This document shows positions 1 to 7,550 of a stretch of 64,000 bases of DNA, one piece after another (positions within the stretch are counted from its first letter, which is position 1; every line of letters begins with the position of its first letter). The translations under genes and the position numbers were made by a program. Source of the DNA: 2-12-FULL-35-15 sp036386835 (lineage in GTDB: Bacteria; Bacteroidota; Bacteroidia; 2-12-FULL-35-15); contig DASVUX010000016.1 of the NCBI GenBank assembly GCA_036386835.1, positions 1-64,000 of the forward strand, given 5' to 3'. The notes under the pieces were generated by a model. The model searched no databases, was not told where the DNA came from, and was given only the letters and a program-made list of their open reading frames with translations.

Positions 1-603
1 TCAGTTTTTATTTCAATCGTGATTGGAATATTAATGGGTGCTCTTGCCGGATTTTATCGGGGCAGGGTTGATGATTTTATTGTATGGTTCACAAATGTGG
101 TGTGGTCGATCCCTACATTGCTCCTGGTTATCGCGATCACACTCGCCCTGGGGAAAGGTTTCTGGCAGGTGTTTGTCGCAGTAGGATTAACCATGTGGGT
201 GGAGGTCGCCCGTGTGATCAGGGGCCAGATCCTGAGCCTTCGTGAAAAAGAGTTTGTGGAAGCAGGCCGTGCGCTTGGGTTTACCAATGCCCGCATCATA
301 TTAAAACATGTGATCCCGAATGTAATGGGCCCCGTGATCATTATTTCAGCTGCAAACTTCGCTTCTGCAATATTGACTGAGGCAGGCTTAAGCTTTCTTG
401 GAATAGGGGCGCAGCCGCCAACTGCTTCCTGGGGTGCGATGATCAATGCACACCGTGGATATATTATAGGTGATGCACCGTACCTTGCCTTTCTTCCCGG
501 ACTTGCGATAATGCTTATGGTACTTGCCTTTGTATTGCTTGGTAACGGCTTACGCGATGCACTTGATGCAAAAGCGGTAGATGAAGACCAGGTGATGTTC
601 TAG
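1..603 (+). CDS. ABC transporter permease, DppC/OppC-type (5'-truncated)
   Basis: This is the C-terminal part of an inner-membrane permease of a peptide/nickel-type ABC importer. The reading frame is open from base 1, so the gene starts outside the window. The visible 200 residues hold several hydrophobic segments and the EAA-type coupling loop (EAGRALGFTNARIILKHVIP) that contacts the ATPase in binding-protein-dependent permeases. They also carry the family's 'LTEAGLSFLGIGAQPPTASWG' region and a C-terminal 'GNGLRDALD' motif typical of DppC/OppC. Substrate cannot be told from the permease alone. The stop codon overlaps the 3' end of the convergent acetyltransferase gene. Confidence 0.93.
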   Translation, partial: SVFISIVIGILMGALAGFYRGRVDDFIVWFTNVVWSIPTLLLVIAITLALGKGFWQVFVAVGLTMWVEVARVIRGQILSLREKEFVEAGRALGFTNARIILKHVIPNVMGPVIIISAANFASAILTEAGLSFLGIGAQPPTASWGAMINAHRGYIIGDAPYLAFLPGLAIMLMVLAFVLLGNGLRDALDAKAVDEDQVMF

Positions 604-1166
604 TGATAAGGGTTAAGTTTGGAATAAACAGCCGTATCTGAAAATTCTCCCATAAAGTAATAGTTGTCGCGGAAGTGAGCTTCCTTAACAAATCCTGTTT
701 TTTCCAATACGCGTGAGGATGCAGTATTCTCCGGGGTGATGTATGCCTGGACCGTGTGAAAGCCAAGGTTTTTAAAACCATGTTCCATCACAGCTTCAAT
801 AGCCTCCGGAATATATCCTTTTCCCCAGTGATCCGGGTGCAGCATATAACCGATCTCTGCACGGTAATGTTCCTTTTCCATTCTCCAGAACCCGATAGTG
901 CCAATGATCTTATTCTCATGCGGCAGTACTATTCCCCAGGTAGCACCGTCATTGTTCTTTAGCCCGTCAATAAATTTCCCGATCAGCTCTTTTGCTACTT
1001 CAATTGATGGTGCCACAGGTTTTCCAATGTATTTCATCGCTTCAGGGTGTGAACGGAATGCAAATACTTCAGTGGCATCATCAATTGTAACCTCACGCAG
1101 GACCAGGCGCTCAGTGGTTATGGTTTTAAATGGAAGCAGGTTGATTTCAAGCATACTTTTATGCAA
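600..1166 (-). CDS. GNAT family N-acetyltransferase (RimJ/RimL-like)
   Basis: A 188-residue cytoplasmic acetyl-CoA-dependent N-acetyltransferase of the RimJ/RimL type (Acetyltransf_3). It opens with 'TITTERLVLREVTIDDATEVF' and has the conserved 'WGKGYIPEAI' acetyl-CoA loop (Q/RxxGxG/A-like), followed by 'NTASSRVLEKTGF', the diagnostic late motif of this group. An alternative start exists four codons downstream (Met5). The acceptor is unknown; members modify ribosomal protein termini or small amines. It lies 20 bp downstream of the CotH gene on the same strand and may be cotranscribed with it. Confidence 0.9.
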   Translation of the reverse strand: MHKSMLEINLLPFKTITTERLVLREVTIDDATEVFAFRSHPEAMKYIGKPVAPSIEVAKELIGKFIDGLKNNDGATWGIVLPHENKIIGTIGFWRMEKEHYRAEIGYMLHPDHWGKGYIPEAIEAVMEHGFKNLGFHTVQAYITPENTASSRVLEKTGFVKEAHFRDNYYFMGEFSDTAVYSKLNPYH

Positions 1167-1186
1167 ATTTAAGGAACTGTATTTAC

Positions 1187-3400
1187 TTAATGATTCACGA
1201 TAAACTTTTTCACCTCACCGTTTGACCGGGCAAAATAAATTCCATTTGAATACGTACTGATATTGATTGTGGCTCTTCCACGAAACATTCCTTCAGCCAT
1301 AACTGATCCCATTAAATTACAGACCTGGTAGGTTTGATCTTCATTGCTTCCAGTTTCTATTGTAATAAGATCGCTTGCGGGATTCGGATACAGGTTAAAA
1401 TACCGGGACTGTTTAATTTCATTTACTGAGATGGGAGGTGAGTTCACCGCATTATAACTCGATGCAAGAAATGCGAATGGCCCGGTCCCGTTTGGATATC
1501 TTCCGTATGTAACATCAGCATTTATGCCCGGATAGGTGACTTCATCGATCAGCTGCATTGAAGGATTGCTCAGGAGGATCCTTTCACCGGAGGCCGATAA
1601 TTTAAAGTTGGTGTGCAGGCCGGATTGGGTGCTGTCGCTGTCTGTCCAGATAATAAGGAAGTCATTCGGCCCAATGGTTGTTCCGGCAGGGATCATCCAT
1701 TTGGAAGGGTTGGAGCCTTCATCACTTAAAAAGTAACCGCCAAGGTTTAGGGGAGAGGCAGAATTGTTGTACAGCTCTATCCAGTCATTATATTCATTGT
1801 AATTATCAGGCTGGGTCAATTGGTTGTCTGCCATCAGCTCGTTGATCACAATTCCCCTTTGCGTGTTTAAAGTATAATATTCATATTCGGCTCGCTGTGG
1901 TGAAAAGATCCCTGCATTGTTGTTTTCCGCGTAGATGTAATATTGAACGGCAGTGGCTGAAACCGGCAGGCTGGTGCCATACACATTATCACCTGCTGAG
2001 CCGTCTGCATGAAGCCCGTCATCAAACATCGGTATGCGTGAAAATTTATCCATTACTGAATAACGCGTTCCGAGAAAAACTGCCGATGCATTCGTCACAT
2101 TAGCCGTGACATTAACCGAAGTATTTAAAAGTGGTAGGGTGTCAGATACTGAAACTGAATTAATAACGGGTGAAACCATTTGGAATTCGGGGGTAGAATT
2201 CAGGAACGCTTTCCGGGCTTCCATGAGGTTGGTAATGCCGGGAAGTGTTTTAGGCCCATCGATCACATCGGTGGTGATATTGGAAAGGAATTCCGAATGA
2301 GTATAAAATGCATTGGGATCAGCCTGGACTTCACTGTCAATGATCCCCTGGAGATGAAGTGCATTGAAGTAATAGCTTGAGTCGGCAAAATTCTCATTCA
2401 GTATTGTTTTCAGGTGTGCAATATACATTCGCTTGTACATTGGAACGGCCAGGATGTTCTTCACCAACGGCCACAAGGTATCATTTGCGTGAACCATTGG
2501 CTGCAAGACCTGCATCTGTGCTACATTCAGCTGAGGACCCATTCCAATCTTGCTGAACACACCAAACCCTCCGTTAAGGTCCCAGAGAATCGGGTTAAAC
2601 CTGTTGTTATGATCCTGGTACAGATAATAGTTGTGTGTCGATTGCCCGATATAGCTGTCGAGTGTAACGGTAATGTTTGTAAAAGCCAGCATCCATAATG
2701 CACGGTCAACATCCAGGATGTTTTCTATCGAAGAGATGTTATTCCTTAGTGTTCCGCAAAGCGAAGCCAGGTTGTTCCATCCGTGGTCCGACTTCAAAGT
2801 GTAGGGTGAATAATACTGCGTTGTGTCATTACCTTTATATACGAGATTGCATCCCCCGTTATCCGCGAACACGAAAGTGTTATTATCTGAATAGAACCTG
2901 TCATCGAGAAATGTTTTTGTGATCGCTTCCACATTTGTGTACAATCCCATTAGAGAACCATTGATGCTCACCTGCGCATAATTTGCTTTGGAGGCGGGCA
3001 TGTACTGCCTTGCAATACTATATAAAAGCACTTCCCTCACAGAAGAAGGTTCATGGAAGCCGTTGCTTAATTTAATGTCTTTTATACCATTATAATCCTG
3101 TTGCTTGAAATGATCCAGTTCAATGTGCAGTGGATTCTTTAAGTTATTCGGGTTGTACGAGCTGTTCCCCTTATATTTAACACCTGCGCTGTCAAACTGC
3201 ACCCCGTTTATCTTTACCCATGTTGCCATGGTATAACTGTCGCTGCCCTGTTTGGCAGTATCCAGAATATAGTCCCAGTTTGATTGTGCGAAAAGAACCT
3301 CAATTTGCTGGATGGTGTCGATAGCATAGAAGCTTTGGGCTGTGCTTTTTGAAAAAGGAATAAGAAGAATTCCGGCAAGAAGTGGTAAGAACTTTTTCAT
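1187..3400 (-). CDS. Secreted CotH kinase-like protein with lamin tail domain and T9SS type A sorting signal
   Basis: A 737-residue exported protein. Residues 1-21 form a signal peptide. Residues ~30-400 are a CotH-like atypical kinase domain, with 'KYKGNSSY', 'LSNGFHEPSSVRE' and 'HNYYLYQDHNNRFNPILWDL'. The usual second acidic residue in the WDxD motif reads Asn (WDLNGGFG). Residues ~515-625 are a lamin-tail (LTD) domain (INELMADN...DWIELYN). Residues ~665-737 are a T9SS type A C-terminal domain (LYPNPASDLITIE ... GIYFARSNGEVKKFIV), so export through the outer membrane by T9SS is expected. CotH proteins in spores phosphorylate coat proteins; the role in Bacteroidota is not established. Confidence 0.92.
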   Translation of the reverse strand: MKKFLPLLAGILLIPFSKSTAQSFYAIDTIQQIEVLFAQSNWDYILDTAKQGSDSYTMATWVKINGVQFDSAGVKYKGNSSYNPNNLKNPLHIELDHFKQQDYNGIKDIKLSNGFHEPSSVREVLLYSIARQYMPASKANYAQVSINGSLMGLYTNVEAITKTFLDDRFYSDNNTFVFADNGGCNLVYKGNDTTQYYSPYTLKSDHGWNNLASLCGTLRNNISSIENILDVDRALWMLAFTNITVTLDSYIGQSTHNYYLYQDHNNRFNPILWDLNGGFGVFSKIGMGPQLNVAQMQVLQPMVHANDTLWPLVKNILAVPMYKRMYIAHLKTILNENFADSSYYFNALHLQGIIDSEVQADPNAFYTHSEFLSNITTDVIDGPKTLPGITNLMEARKAFLNSTPEFQMVSPVINSVSVSDTLPLLNTSVNVTANVTNASAVFLGTRYSVMDKFSRIPMFDDGLHADGSAGDNVYGTSLPVSATAVQYYIYAENNNAGIFSPQRAEYEYYTLNTQRGIVINELMADNQLTQPDNYNEYNDWIELYNNSASPLNLGGYFLSDEGSNPSKWMIPAGTTIGPNDFLIIWTDSDSTQSGLHTNFKLSASGERILLSNPSMQLIDEVTYPGINADVTYGRYPNGTGPFAFLASSYNAVNSPPISVNEIKQSRYFNLYPNPASDLITIETGSNEDQTYQVCNLMGSVMAEGMFRGRATINISTYSNGIYFARSNGEVKKFIVNH

Positions 3401-3477
3401 ATACGTGTACTGTTAAGTTTGCAAAAAATCCGGTCGATGGACTTTGCGTGTGCCGGAAGGTTTAACCTGTATAAAAT

Positions 3478-3512
3478 AAAAAGGCGTATCCTGTACAAGA
3501 ATACGCCTTTTT
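3478..3512 (-). terminator. Rho-independent terminator downstream of the DUF3127 gene
   Basis: Perfect 12-bp stem (AAAAAGGCGTAT / ATACGCCTTTTT) with an 11-base loop and A/T tracts on both sides. It lies just after the stop of the minus-strand DUF3127 gene and upstream of the CotH gene. Confidence 0.85.
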
Positions 3513-3530
3513 AAAATACTGTGCTATAAA

Positions 3531-3896
3531 CTAGAAAGGAAGATCATCTTCCTGTGAAGCTGCAGTGAAAGTGGCAGCCACATCATTCATTGAAGAAGAA
3601 GAAGTGTTCTTTGCACCTGCTGCTCCGCCTTCGATTCTCCATGCTTCAAGCGTGTTGAAATATTTGATCTCGCCTTTCGGTGAGGTCCATTCGCGTCCGC
3701 GTAAGTTGAAGTGCACTTTTATTTCGTCACCTACATTGTACTGGTCAAGCAGGCTGCATTTGTCCTGTGTCAATTGAAATGATATGTGCTGAGGGTACTG
3801 TGATGAATTGTCCGTTAATACGAATTCTCTTTTTCTGAATTTGTCAGATACTTGCTGTGCTTCTGTTTTAAGCTTTAATGTTCCTGTGATGTCCAT
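3531..3896 (-). CDS. DUF3127 domain protein with SSB-like acidic C-terminal tail
   Basis: A 121-residue small protein of the DUF3127 family, which is found in Bacteroidota and phages. Residues 1-90 resemble an OB-fold: 'MDITGTLKLKTEAQQV', the 'KREFVLTD' strand, and 'VGDEIKVHFNLRGREW' ending in 'YFNTLEAWRI'. A Ser/Ala-rich flexible linker follows. The last residues, 'QEDDLPF', copy the acidic tip of single-stranded-DNA-binding proteins (DDDIPF type), which recruits replication and repair partners. A DNA-binding role related to SSB is inferred from this architecture, not shown. The gene is monocistronic, closed by a strong terminator. Confidence 0.88.
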   Translation of the reverse strand: MDITGTLKLKTEAQQVSDKFRKREFVLTDNSSQYPQHISFQLTQDKCSLLDQYNVGDEIKVHFNLRGREWTSPKGEIKYFNTLEAWRIEGGAAGAKNTSSSSMNDVAATFTAASQEDDLPF

Positions 3897-3948
3897 TTTA
3901 TCTTGATTTTTAATTGTTTACTGTTTTATTATTATTGCCTAGGAAATT

Positions 3949-4821
3949 TTATGTTTCAGAAAGAAGCATTTTCCATGCGTCTTCGGGTTTATTATTATCG
4001 AGCAGTTCTTTGGCTGCCGAGTGGAGCTCCTTGCCGTGTTTTCCGGTAAGGCTTAAAAATGCAGGAGATGCTTTGAAAGCTTCAATATCTTCTTTGGACG
4101 GGAGCTTCTCCACGTTTCCAAGCTGGCCGAGATTATTTCCTGTCAGAACTTTCGAATTTCTTATCTGCTGGGGGATCTGGTCAACACCGATACCGAGGGT
4201 CAGGAGAGGTTTAGTAACTTCAAATAAGGAATTACCATTCGTCCTGCTGTACCAGTTAGCGCCAAGTCTTGCCACAAGGTCGATCTTATGAGGATCTATC
4301 TGTTTATTGGCATCAAGTACGTCTTCGCTGATATGCATGAGGATGACCTCGCAGATGATAAGGTTTCCGGCACCGCCTTCAGTTCCGAGCTCTATTACTT
4401 CCCGGACTTTACATTCAAGCTGGGCCGGTGATTCCTTCACCCTGAAAGGCTTTACTTTTTCAGAGGCGATAGGTGTGAACCCCGATTTAAGGAATTCATT
4501 AACACCTTTAGGGTATTCAGTGCTGGCAAGGCTCATTTGGTTTACCATGCTGTAATTCACCACATTGATCACCACTTCACCGGTTTCTTTAATATTATCG
4601 TATGTATGCTTTGTCGCGCCAGTCCTTCCGCTGCGTGCGGGTGAAAAAATGGCGATAGGCGGATTTGAGCTGAACACGTTAAAGAAGCTGAAAGGGGCAA
4701 GATTGGGGTTGCCATCCTTATCGATGGTGCTTGCAAAAGCGATCGGGCGGGGAGCGACTGCACCCAGCAAATACCCGTGTAAAACCGGGGATTTAACCTC
4801 TTTTGGATCTATTGTTAGCAT
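3949..4821 (-). CDS. Flavin reductase family protein
   Basis: A 290-residue cytoplasmic FMN-binding split-barrel protein of the flavin reductase-like family. The N-terminal ~200 residues have the family signature: 'LLGAVAPRPIAFASTIDKDG', then 'NLAPFSFFNVFSSNPPIAIFSP', then 'DNIKETGEVVINV'. 'YPKGVNEFLKSGF' and 'CKVREVIELG' complete the domain. The remaining ~90 residues are an extra C-terminal extension common in Bacteroidota members. It probably reduces or binds FMN with NAD(P)H; a specific partner oxygenase is not encoded nearby. Confidence 0.9.
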   Translation of the reverse strand: MLTIDPKEVKSPVLHGYLLGAVAPRPIAFASTIDKDGNPNLAPFSFFNVFSSNPPIAIFSPARSGRTGATKHTYDNIKETGEVVINVVNYSMVNQMSLASTEYPKGVNEFLKSGFTPIASEKVKPFRVKESPAQLECKVREVIELGTEGGAGNLIICEVILMHISEDVLDANKQIDPHKIDLVARLGANWYSRTNGNSLFEVTKPLLTLGIGVDQIPQQIRNSKVLTGNNLGQLGNVEKLPSKEDIEAFKASPAFLSLTGKHGKELHSAAKELLDNNKPEDAWKMLLSET

Positions 4822-4969
4822 TTAATGCAAAAGTACAGGATTATTCAGTTGTTTCATTCAAGATGTTATCAACGATTTTGACAATTTATATACATTCTAC
4901 ACTTCGTAGCAAGGTTTTTTTGAAAAGTCAAAAAAACAGGAAAATTATCTTGTATTGTAATAAAAGTCT

Positions 4970-4977
4970 TATCTTTG
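4970..4977 (+). promoter_or_regulatory. -7 promoter element of tRNA-Leu(UAG)
   Basis: TATCTTTG matches the Bacteroidota -7 consensus TAnnTTTG and sits 19 bp before the tRNA 5' end. Confidence 0.7.
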
Positions 4978-4996
4978 TCGCCCGATCACAACAAAT

Positions 4997-5078
4997 GCGG
5001 ATGTGGCGTAATTGGCAGCCGCGCCAGACTTAGGATCTGGTGCCGTGAGGCGTGGGGGTTCGAGTCCCTTCATCCGCA
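4997..5078 (+). tRNA. tRNA-Leu (anticodon UAG)
   Basis: An 82-nt class II tRNA. The acceptor stem GCGGATG pairs with CATCCGC, followed by discriminator A. The anticodon stem CCAGA/TCTGG encloses the loop CTTAGGA, giving anticodon TAG. The long variable arm (TGCCGTGAGGCG) is as expected for leucine tRNA, and the T-loop is GGTTCGAGTCC. CCA is not encoded. Confidence 0.96.
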
Positions 5079-5081
5079 CTA

Positions 5082-5107
5082 AAGAGGAACATGAAAATGT
5101 TCCTCTT
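5082..5107 (+). terminator. Terminator after tRNA-Leu(UAG)
   Basis: Stem AAGAGGAACAT / ATGTTCCTCTT with a GAAA loop, followed by a T-rich run. It starts four bases after the tRNA end. Confidence 0.85.
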
Positions 5108-5136
5108 TTTTATTTTTGTATACCTCCAGCTTTCTG

Positions 5137-5526
5137 TTATTTCTTTAGCCATTCCAATGCTTTGGTCTCTGATTTAAAGATCTGGGAGGGCACGGGTGGA
5201 GGCGTCAGATAAAAAGCGATCCTGTAAATAAAAGTAGGGAGAGGGTTATTGGTCACGATAGCCAGTTTAGTTGCGAATTTGCTGATGGTCGCATTCATAA
5301 AGGCTTTTTCTTCGGGGCCTAATCTTTTGAGGTGATCAGCATAGACCATTAAGGGAGATCGGTTCCCTTTTTCAATCTCCAGGAAAGCCACCAGGTGACG
5401 TTTAACTTCTGAAAGAGATAAAGCCTGATCGGGTTTGATGTCATACACAAGGATCCCGTCAGTACGCTTATAAATACTGCAGGATTGAAGTTCGATCCGC
5501 TCTGTGTAACTCGTTTGGGATATCAT
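5137..5526 (-). CDS. Conserved hypothetical protein (STAS/SpoIIAA-like fold suspected)
   Basis: A 129-residue cytoplasmic protein without signal peptide or membrane segments. It alternates strands and helices: 'SIYKRTDGILVYDIKP', 'LSLSEVKRHLVAFLEI', 'SPLMVYADHLKRLGPEEKAF' and 'KLAIVTNNPLPTFI', ending in a helix 'TKALEWLKK'. This layout resembles small STAS/SpoIIAA-like proteins common in Bacteroidota, but I recognise no specific family motif and assign no function. It is convergent with the tRNA and divergent from the receiver gene that follows. Confidence 0.75.
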   Translation of the reverse strand: MISQTSYTERIELQSCSIYKRTDGILVYDIKPDQALSLSEVKRHLVAFLEIEKGNRSPLMVYADHLKRLGPEEKAFMNATISKFATKLAIVTNNPLPTFIYRIAFYLTPPPVPSQIFKSETKALEWLKK

Positions 5527-5732
5527 AATATTATAGTCTGATGGAAGCGCGGTTCGTATAAACGAATGTACGCATTTGAAATCCTTTAAAGAGCGGCTTC
5601 CTGCATCATAGTTGGCCTGATTTTGAATATTCTTACCAATTACTCCTAATTGTGGCTGATGTCAGGTTGTTGCAAAGAATTTTGCGGCCGGAGGGCTGGC
5701 ATGTTTATTTTGATTTATGGGAAAAAGAGGAC

Positions 5733-6188
5733 ATGAAGACTGACGGAACCCTTCTGCTTATTGAAAATGATGAAGCTGATATCAGGATGTTTATGATTGC
5801 AGCTAAAGAACTTGGCTTTGATAATAAGGTACATGTTGTAAATGATGGTGTGGAGGCATTAAAGTATATCCAGGAAATAAGGACCGAGAAAAGCTTATTT
5901 ATGATCCTTTGTGATATGAATATGCCATTAATGACTGGGATGGAACTTAAAAGGGAGATTGAGAAAACAATGAAGATGCATCATAAGGCTATTCCTTTTA
6001 TTTTTCTTAGTACGTCCCGATCAGAAGAATTTGTTGAGGAAGCATTCGAATTGGGTGTCCAGGGCTGCTTTGTAAAGGGGAAAGATTACCAGGAATACCT
6101 GGAAACCCTCCAGATTATAATAAAATACTGGGACATCTGTGAACACCCCGGAAGTAAAAAAGATCATACAAAGGACAGTATCGCCTGA
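5733..6188 (+). CDS. Single-domain response regulator
   Basis: A 151-residue stand-alone receiver. The acidic pair is Glu11/Asp13 (LLLIENDEAD), the phosphoacceptor is Asp61 (LCDMNMPLMTG), the switch residue is Ser93/Thr94 (FLSTS) and the conserved lysine is Lys115 (FVKGKD). No output domain follows. An in-frame start 81 bases upstream (5652) is possible, but the extra residues are not part of a receiver, and the ATG at 5733 follows a purine-rich stretch (GGGAAAAAGAGG). It probably passes phosphate between the kinases of this cluster. Confidence 0.85.
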   Translation: MKTDGTLLLIENDEADIRMFMIAAKELGFDNKVHVVNDGVEALKYIQEIRTEKSLFMILCDMNMPLMTGMELKREIEKTMKMHHKAIPFIFLSTSRSEEFVEEAFELGVQGCFVKGKDYQEYLETLQIIIKYWDICEHPGSKKDHTKDSIA

Positions 6189-6246
6189 TCGCTTCCACTT
6201 ATAGCAATTTGTTATAACCGGAATTCTTTTATTACATTCGCTCTCG

Positions 6247-6807
6247 ATGAAGTTATACATCAAATACATGGTTAGCTTGCGATGCAAGATGATCGTAAAA
6301 GCGGAGCTTAAGAAATTAGGTTTAAAGTATATCGTTCTTGATCTCGGTATGGCTGAAGTGATGGAAGATTTAACGGCAGAGCAGAGGAGCGAGTTAAAAG
6401 CTAATTTACTGAAGTCGGGCCTCGAACTCCTTGATGATAAGAAGAGCATCCTTATAGAACGTGTAAAGAATGTGATCACTGAAATGATCCATTACTCCGA
6501 TGAGCTCCCGAAAATGAATTATTCGGATTACATCAGCCAGAAACTGGATCACGATTATACCTACCTGGCCAATGTTTTTTCTGAAGTAAAAGGCATCACG
6601 ATACAGCAGTTCATCATCATAAATAAGATTGAACGGGTAAAAGAATTACTTTTATATGATGAATTGAACCTTACCGAAATTGCCTATAAGCTGCACTACA
6701 GCAGTGTATCCCATCTTTCAAAACAATTCAAAAAAATAACCGGGCTATCCCCTTCCTATTACCGGCAGCTGAAGCAAAAGCGCAACGGCAACCTGGAAAA
6801 TATGTGA
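6247..6807 (+). CDS. AraC-type transcriptional regulator (short, copy 1)
   Basis: A 186-residue DNA-binding protein. The N-terminal ~90 residues are a small domain (MKLYIKYMVSLRCK...) shared with the paralogue at 7551. The C-terminal ~95 residues are an AraC/XylS double helix-turn-helix: 'YLANVFSEVKGITIQQFII' is the first HTH, and 'LNLTEIAYKLHYSSVSHLSK' plus 'QFKKITGLSPSYYR' the second. It lacks the cupin sensor of classical AraC proteins. The stop codon overlaps the first conserved regulatory site (6803). It is a strong candidate for binding the nine repeated promoter sites in this window (inference). Confidence 0.9.
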   Translation: MKLYIKYMVSLRCKMIVKAELKKLGLKYIVLDLGMAEVMEDLTAEQRSELKANLLKSGLELLDDKKSILIERVKNVITEMIHYSDELPKMNYSDYISQKLDHDYTYLANVFSEVKGITIQQFIIINKIERVKELLLYDELNLTEIAYKLHYSSVSHLSKQFKKITGLSPSYYRQLKQKRNGNLENM

Positions 6808-6867
6808 ACTATGTAAGTTATTACTATAACTCTGCAACGCATTTCATATTAATTCATAGCACATTTG
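6803..6867 (+). promoter_or_regulatory. Regulon promoter site 1 (upstream of the 6906 receiver gene)
   Basis: TGTGAACTATGTAAG starts at 6803, TGCAAC is exactly 30 bp later at 6833, and the -7 element CACATTTG has its TTTG at 6864. The TRYAA half-sites at 6812 and 6833 are 21 bp apart. The first box overlaps the stop codon of the AraC gene. This is the most divergent second box of the nine (TGCAAC instead of TGTAAC). Confidence 0.72.
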
Positions 6868-6905
6868 TACCGTAAGAATATTTATACTTAAAAAAAAGGA
6901 AACAA

Positions 6906-7397
6906 ATGGAAACTCAGGGCTTAAATCTATTTATTGTTGATGACAATAAGTTAATGGTCAACGACCTTAAACACTATCTTCAAAATAAATTTGGGCAGGG
7001 CGTCCGGGTTTCAACTTTTAATGACGGGCAGAGCTGTCTCGAAATGGTAGATAAAAAAACGGATATAGTTATCCTCGACTATTTCCTGGAAGATGAAAGC
7101 GGCCTGGATGTTTTAAAATCGATTAAATCAAAAAATCCCAAAACCGAAGTGATCATGCTTTCAAGCAATGAAGATATGGCACTTGCAATCCAAACATTCA
7201 GGGAAGGGGCCAGCGAATACGTTGTGAAAGGTAAAGGTGCATGGAGTAAAGTTGCAAAGATGGTAACACATATAGTAACCAAACCTATCCGTATGATGGT
7301 GAAGGAGTTTGGTGTTTCAAAATTCATGGCTACCTTTTTATTCACTTTTGTTGTCATGGGAATTGTTGTTTATACCGTATTGCAGCTTATTAAGTAA
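6906..7397 (+). CDS. Receiver-domain protein with C-terminal membrane anchor
   Basis: A 163-residue protein. Residues 7-125 are a CheY-like receiver with acidic Asp12/Asp13, phosphoacceptor Asp58 (VILDYFLEDESG), Ser86 and Lys108 (YVVKGKG). After a basic linker (KPIRMMVKEFG) residues ~141-161 form one hydrophobic helix (ATFLFTFVVMGIVVYTVLQL), so the receiver should be tethered to the inner membrane facing the cytoplasm. No effector domain is present. It is driven by regulon site 1 and closed by its own terminator. Confidence 0.85.
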   Translation: METQGLNLFIVDDNKLMVNDLKHYLQNKFGQGVRVSTFNDGQSCLEMVDKKTDIVILDYFLEDESGLDVLKSIKSKNPKTEVIMLSSNEDMALAIQTFREGASEYVVKGKGAWSKVAKMVTHIVTKPIRMMVKEFGVSKFMATFLFTFVVMGIVVYTVLQLIK

Positions 7398-7414
7398 TAC
7401 TGCTGAAAATATTT

Positions 7415-7443
7415 AAAAAGGCCGCTGTAATGCGGCTTTTTTA
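7415..7443 (+). terminator. Terminator after the membrane-anchored receiver gene
   Basis: Stem AAAAGGCCGC / GCGGCTTTTT (one bulged G) with loop TGTAAT, followed by T residues, 18 bp after the stop codon. Confidence 0.75.
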
Positions 7444-7464
7444 ATTTCTACTCACCGGGAATTG

Positions 7465-7528
7465 TGTGATTTATACAACATTCAGGTATTTAAGTGTAAC
7501 ATACTTGGGTAATTAAAGATGACCTTTG
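7465..7528 (+). promoter_or_regulatory. Regulon promoter site 2 (upstream of AraC copy 2)
   Basis: TGTGATTTATACAAC starts at 7465, TGTAAC at 7495 (30 bp) and the -7 TTTG (GACCTTTG) at 7525. Half-sites TACAAC and TGTAAC are 21 bp apart. It drives an AraC paralogue and so would form a feedback loop if that protein binds here. Confidence 0.8.
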
Positions 7529-7550
7529 TATTAAATAAAGAGGAGAACAT

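Noticed and set aside
5652..5732. Earlier start of the first receiver protein
   Set aside because: The 27 added residues lie outside the receiver fold and the ATG at 5733 has the better purine-rich leader; kept as an alternative only.
6183..6240. Regulon site upstream of AraC copy 1
   Set aside because: TATAACC occurs at 6213 but nothing resembling TGTGAAT lies 30 bp upstream.
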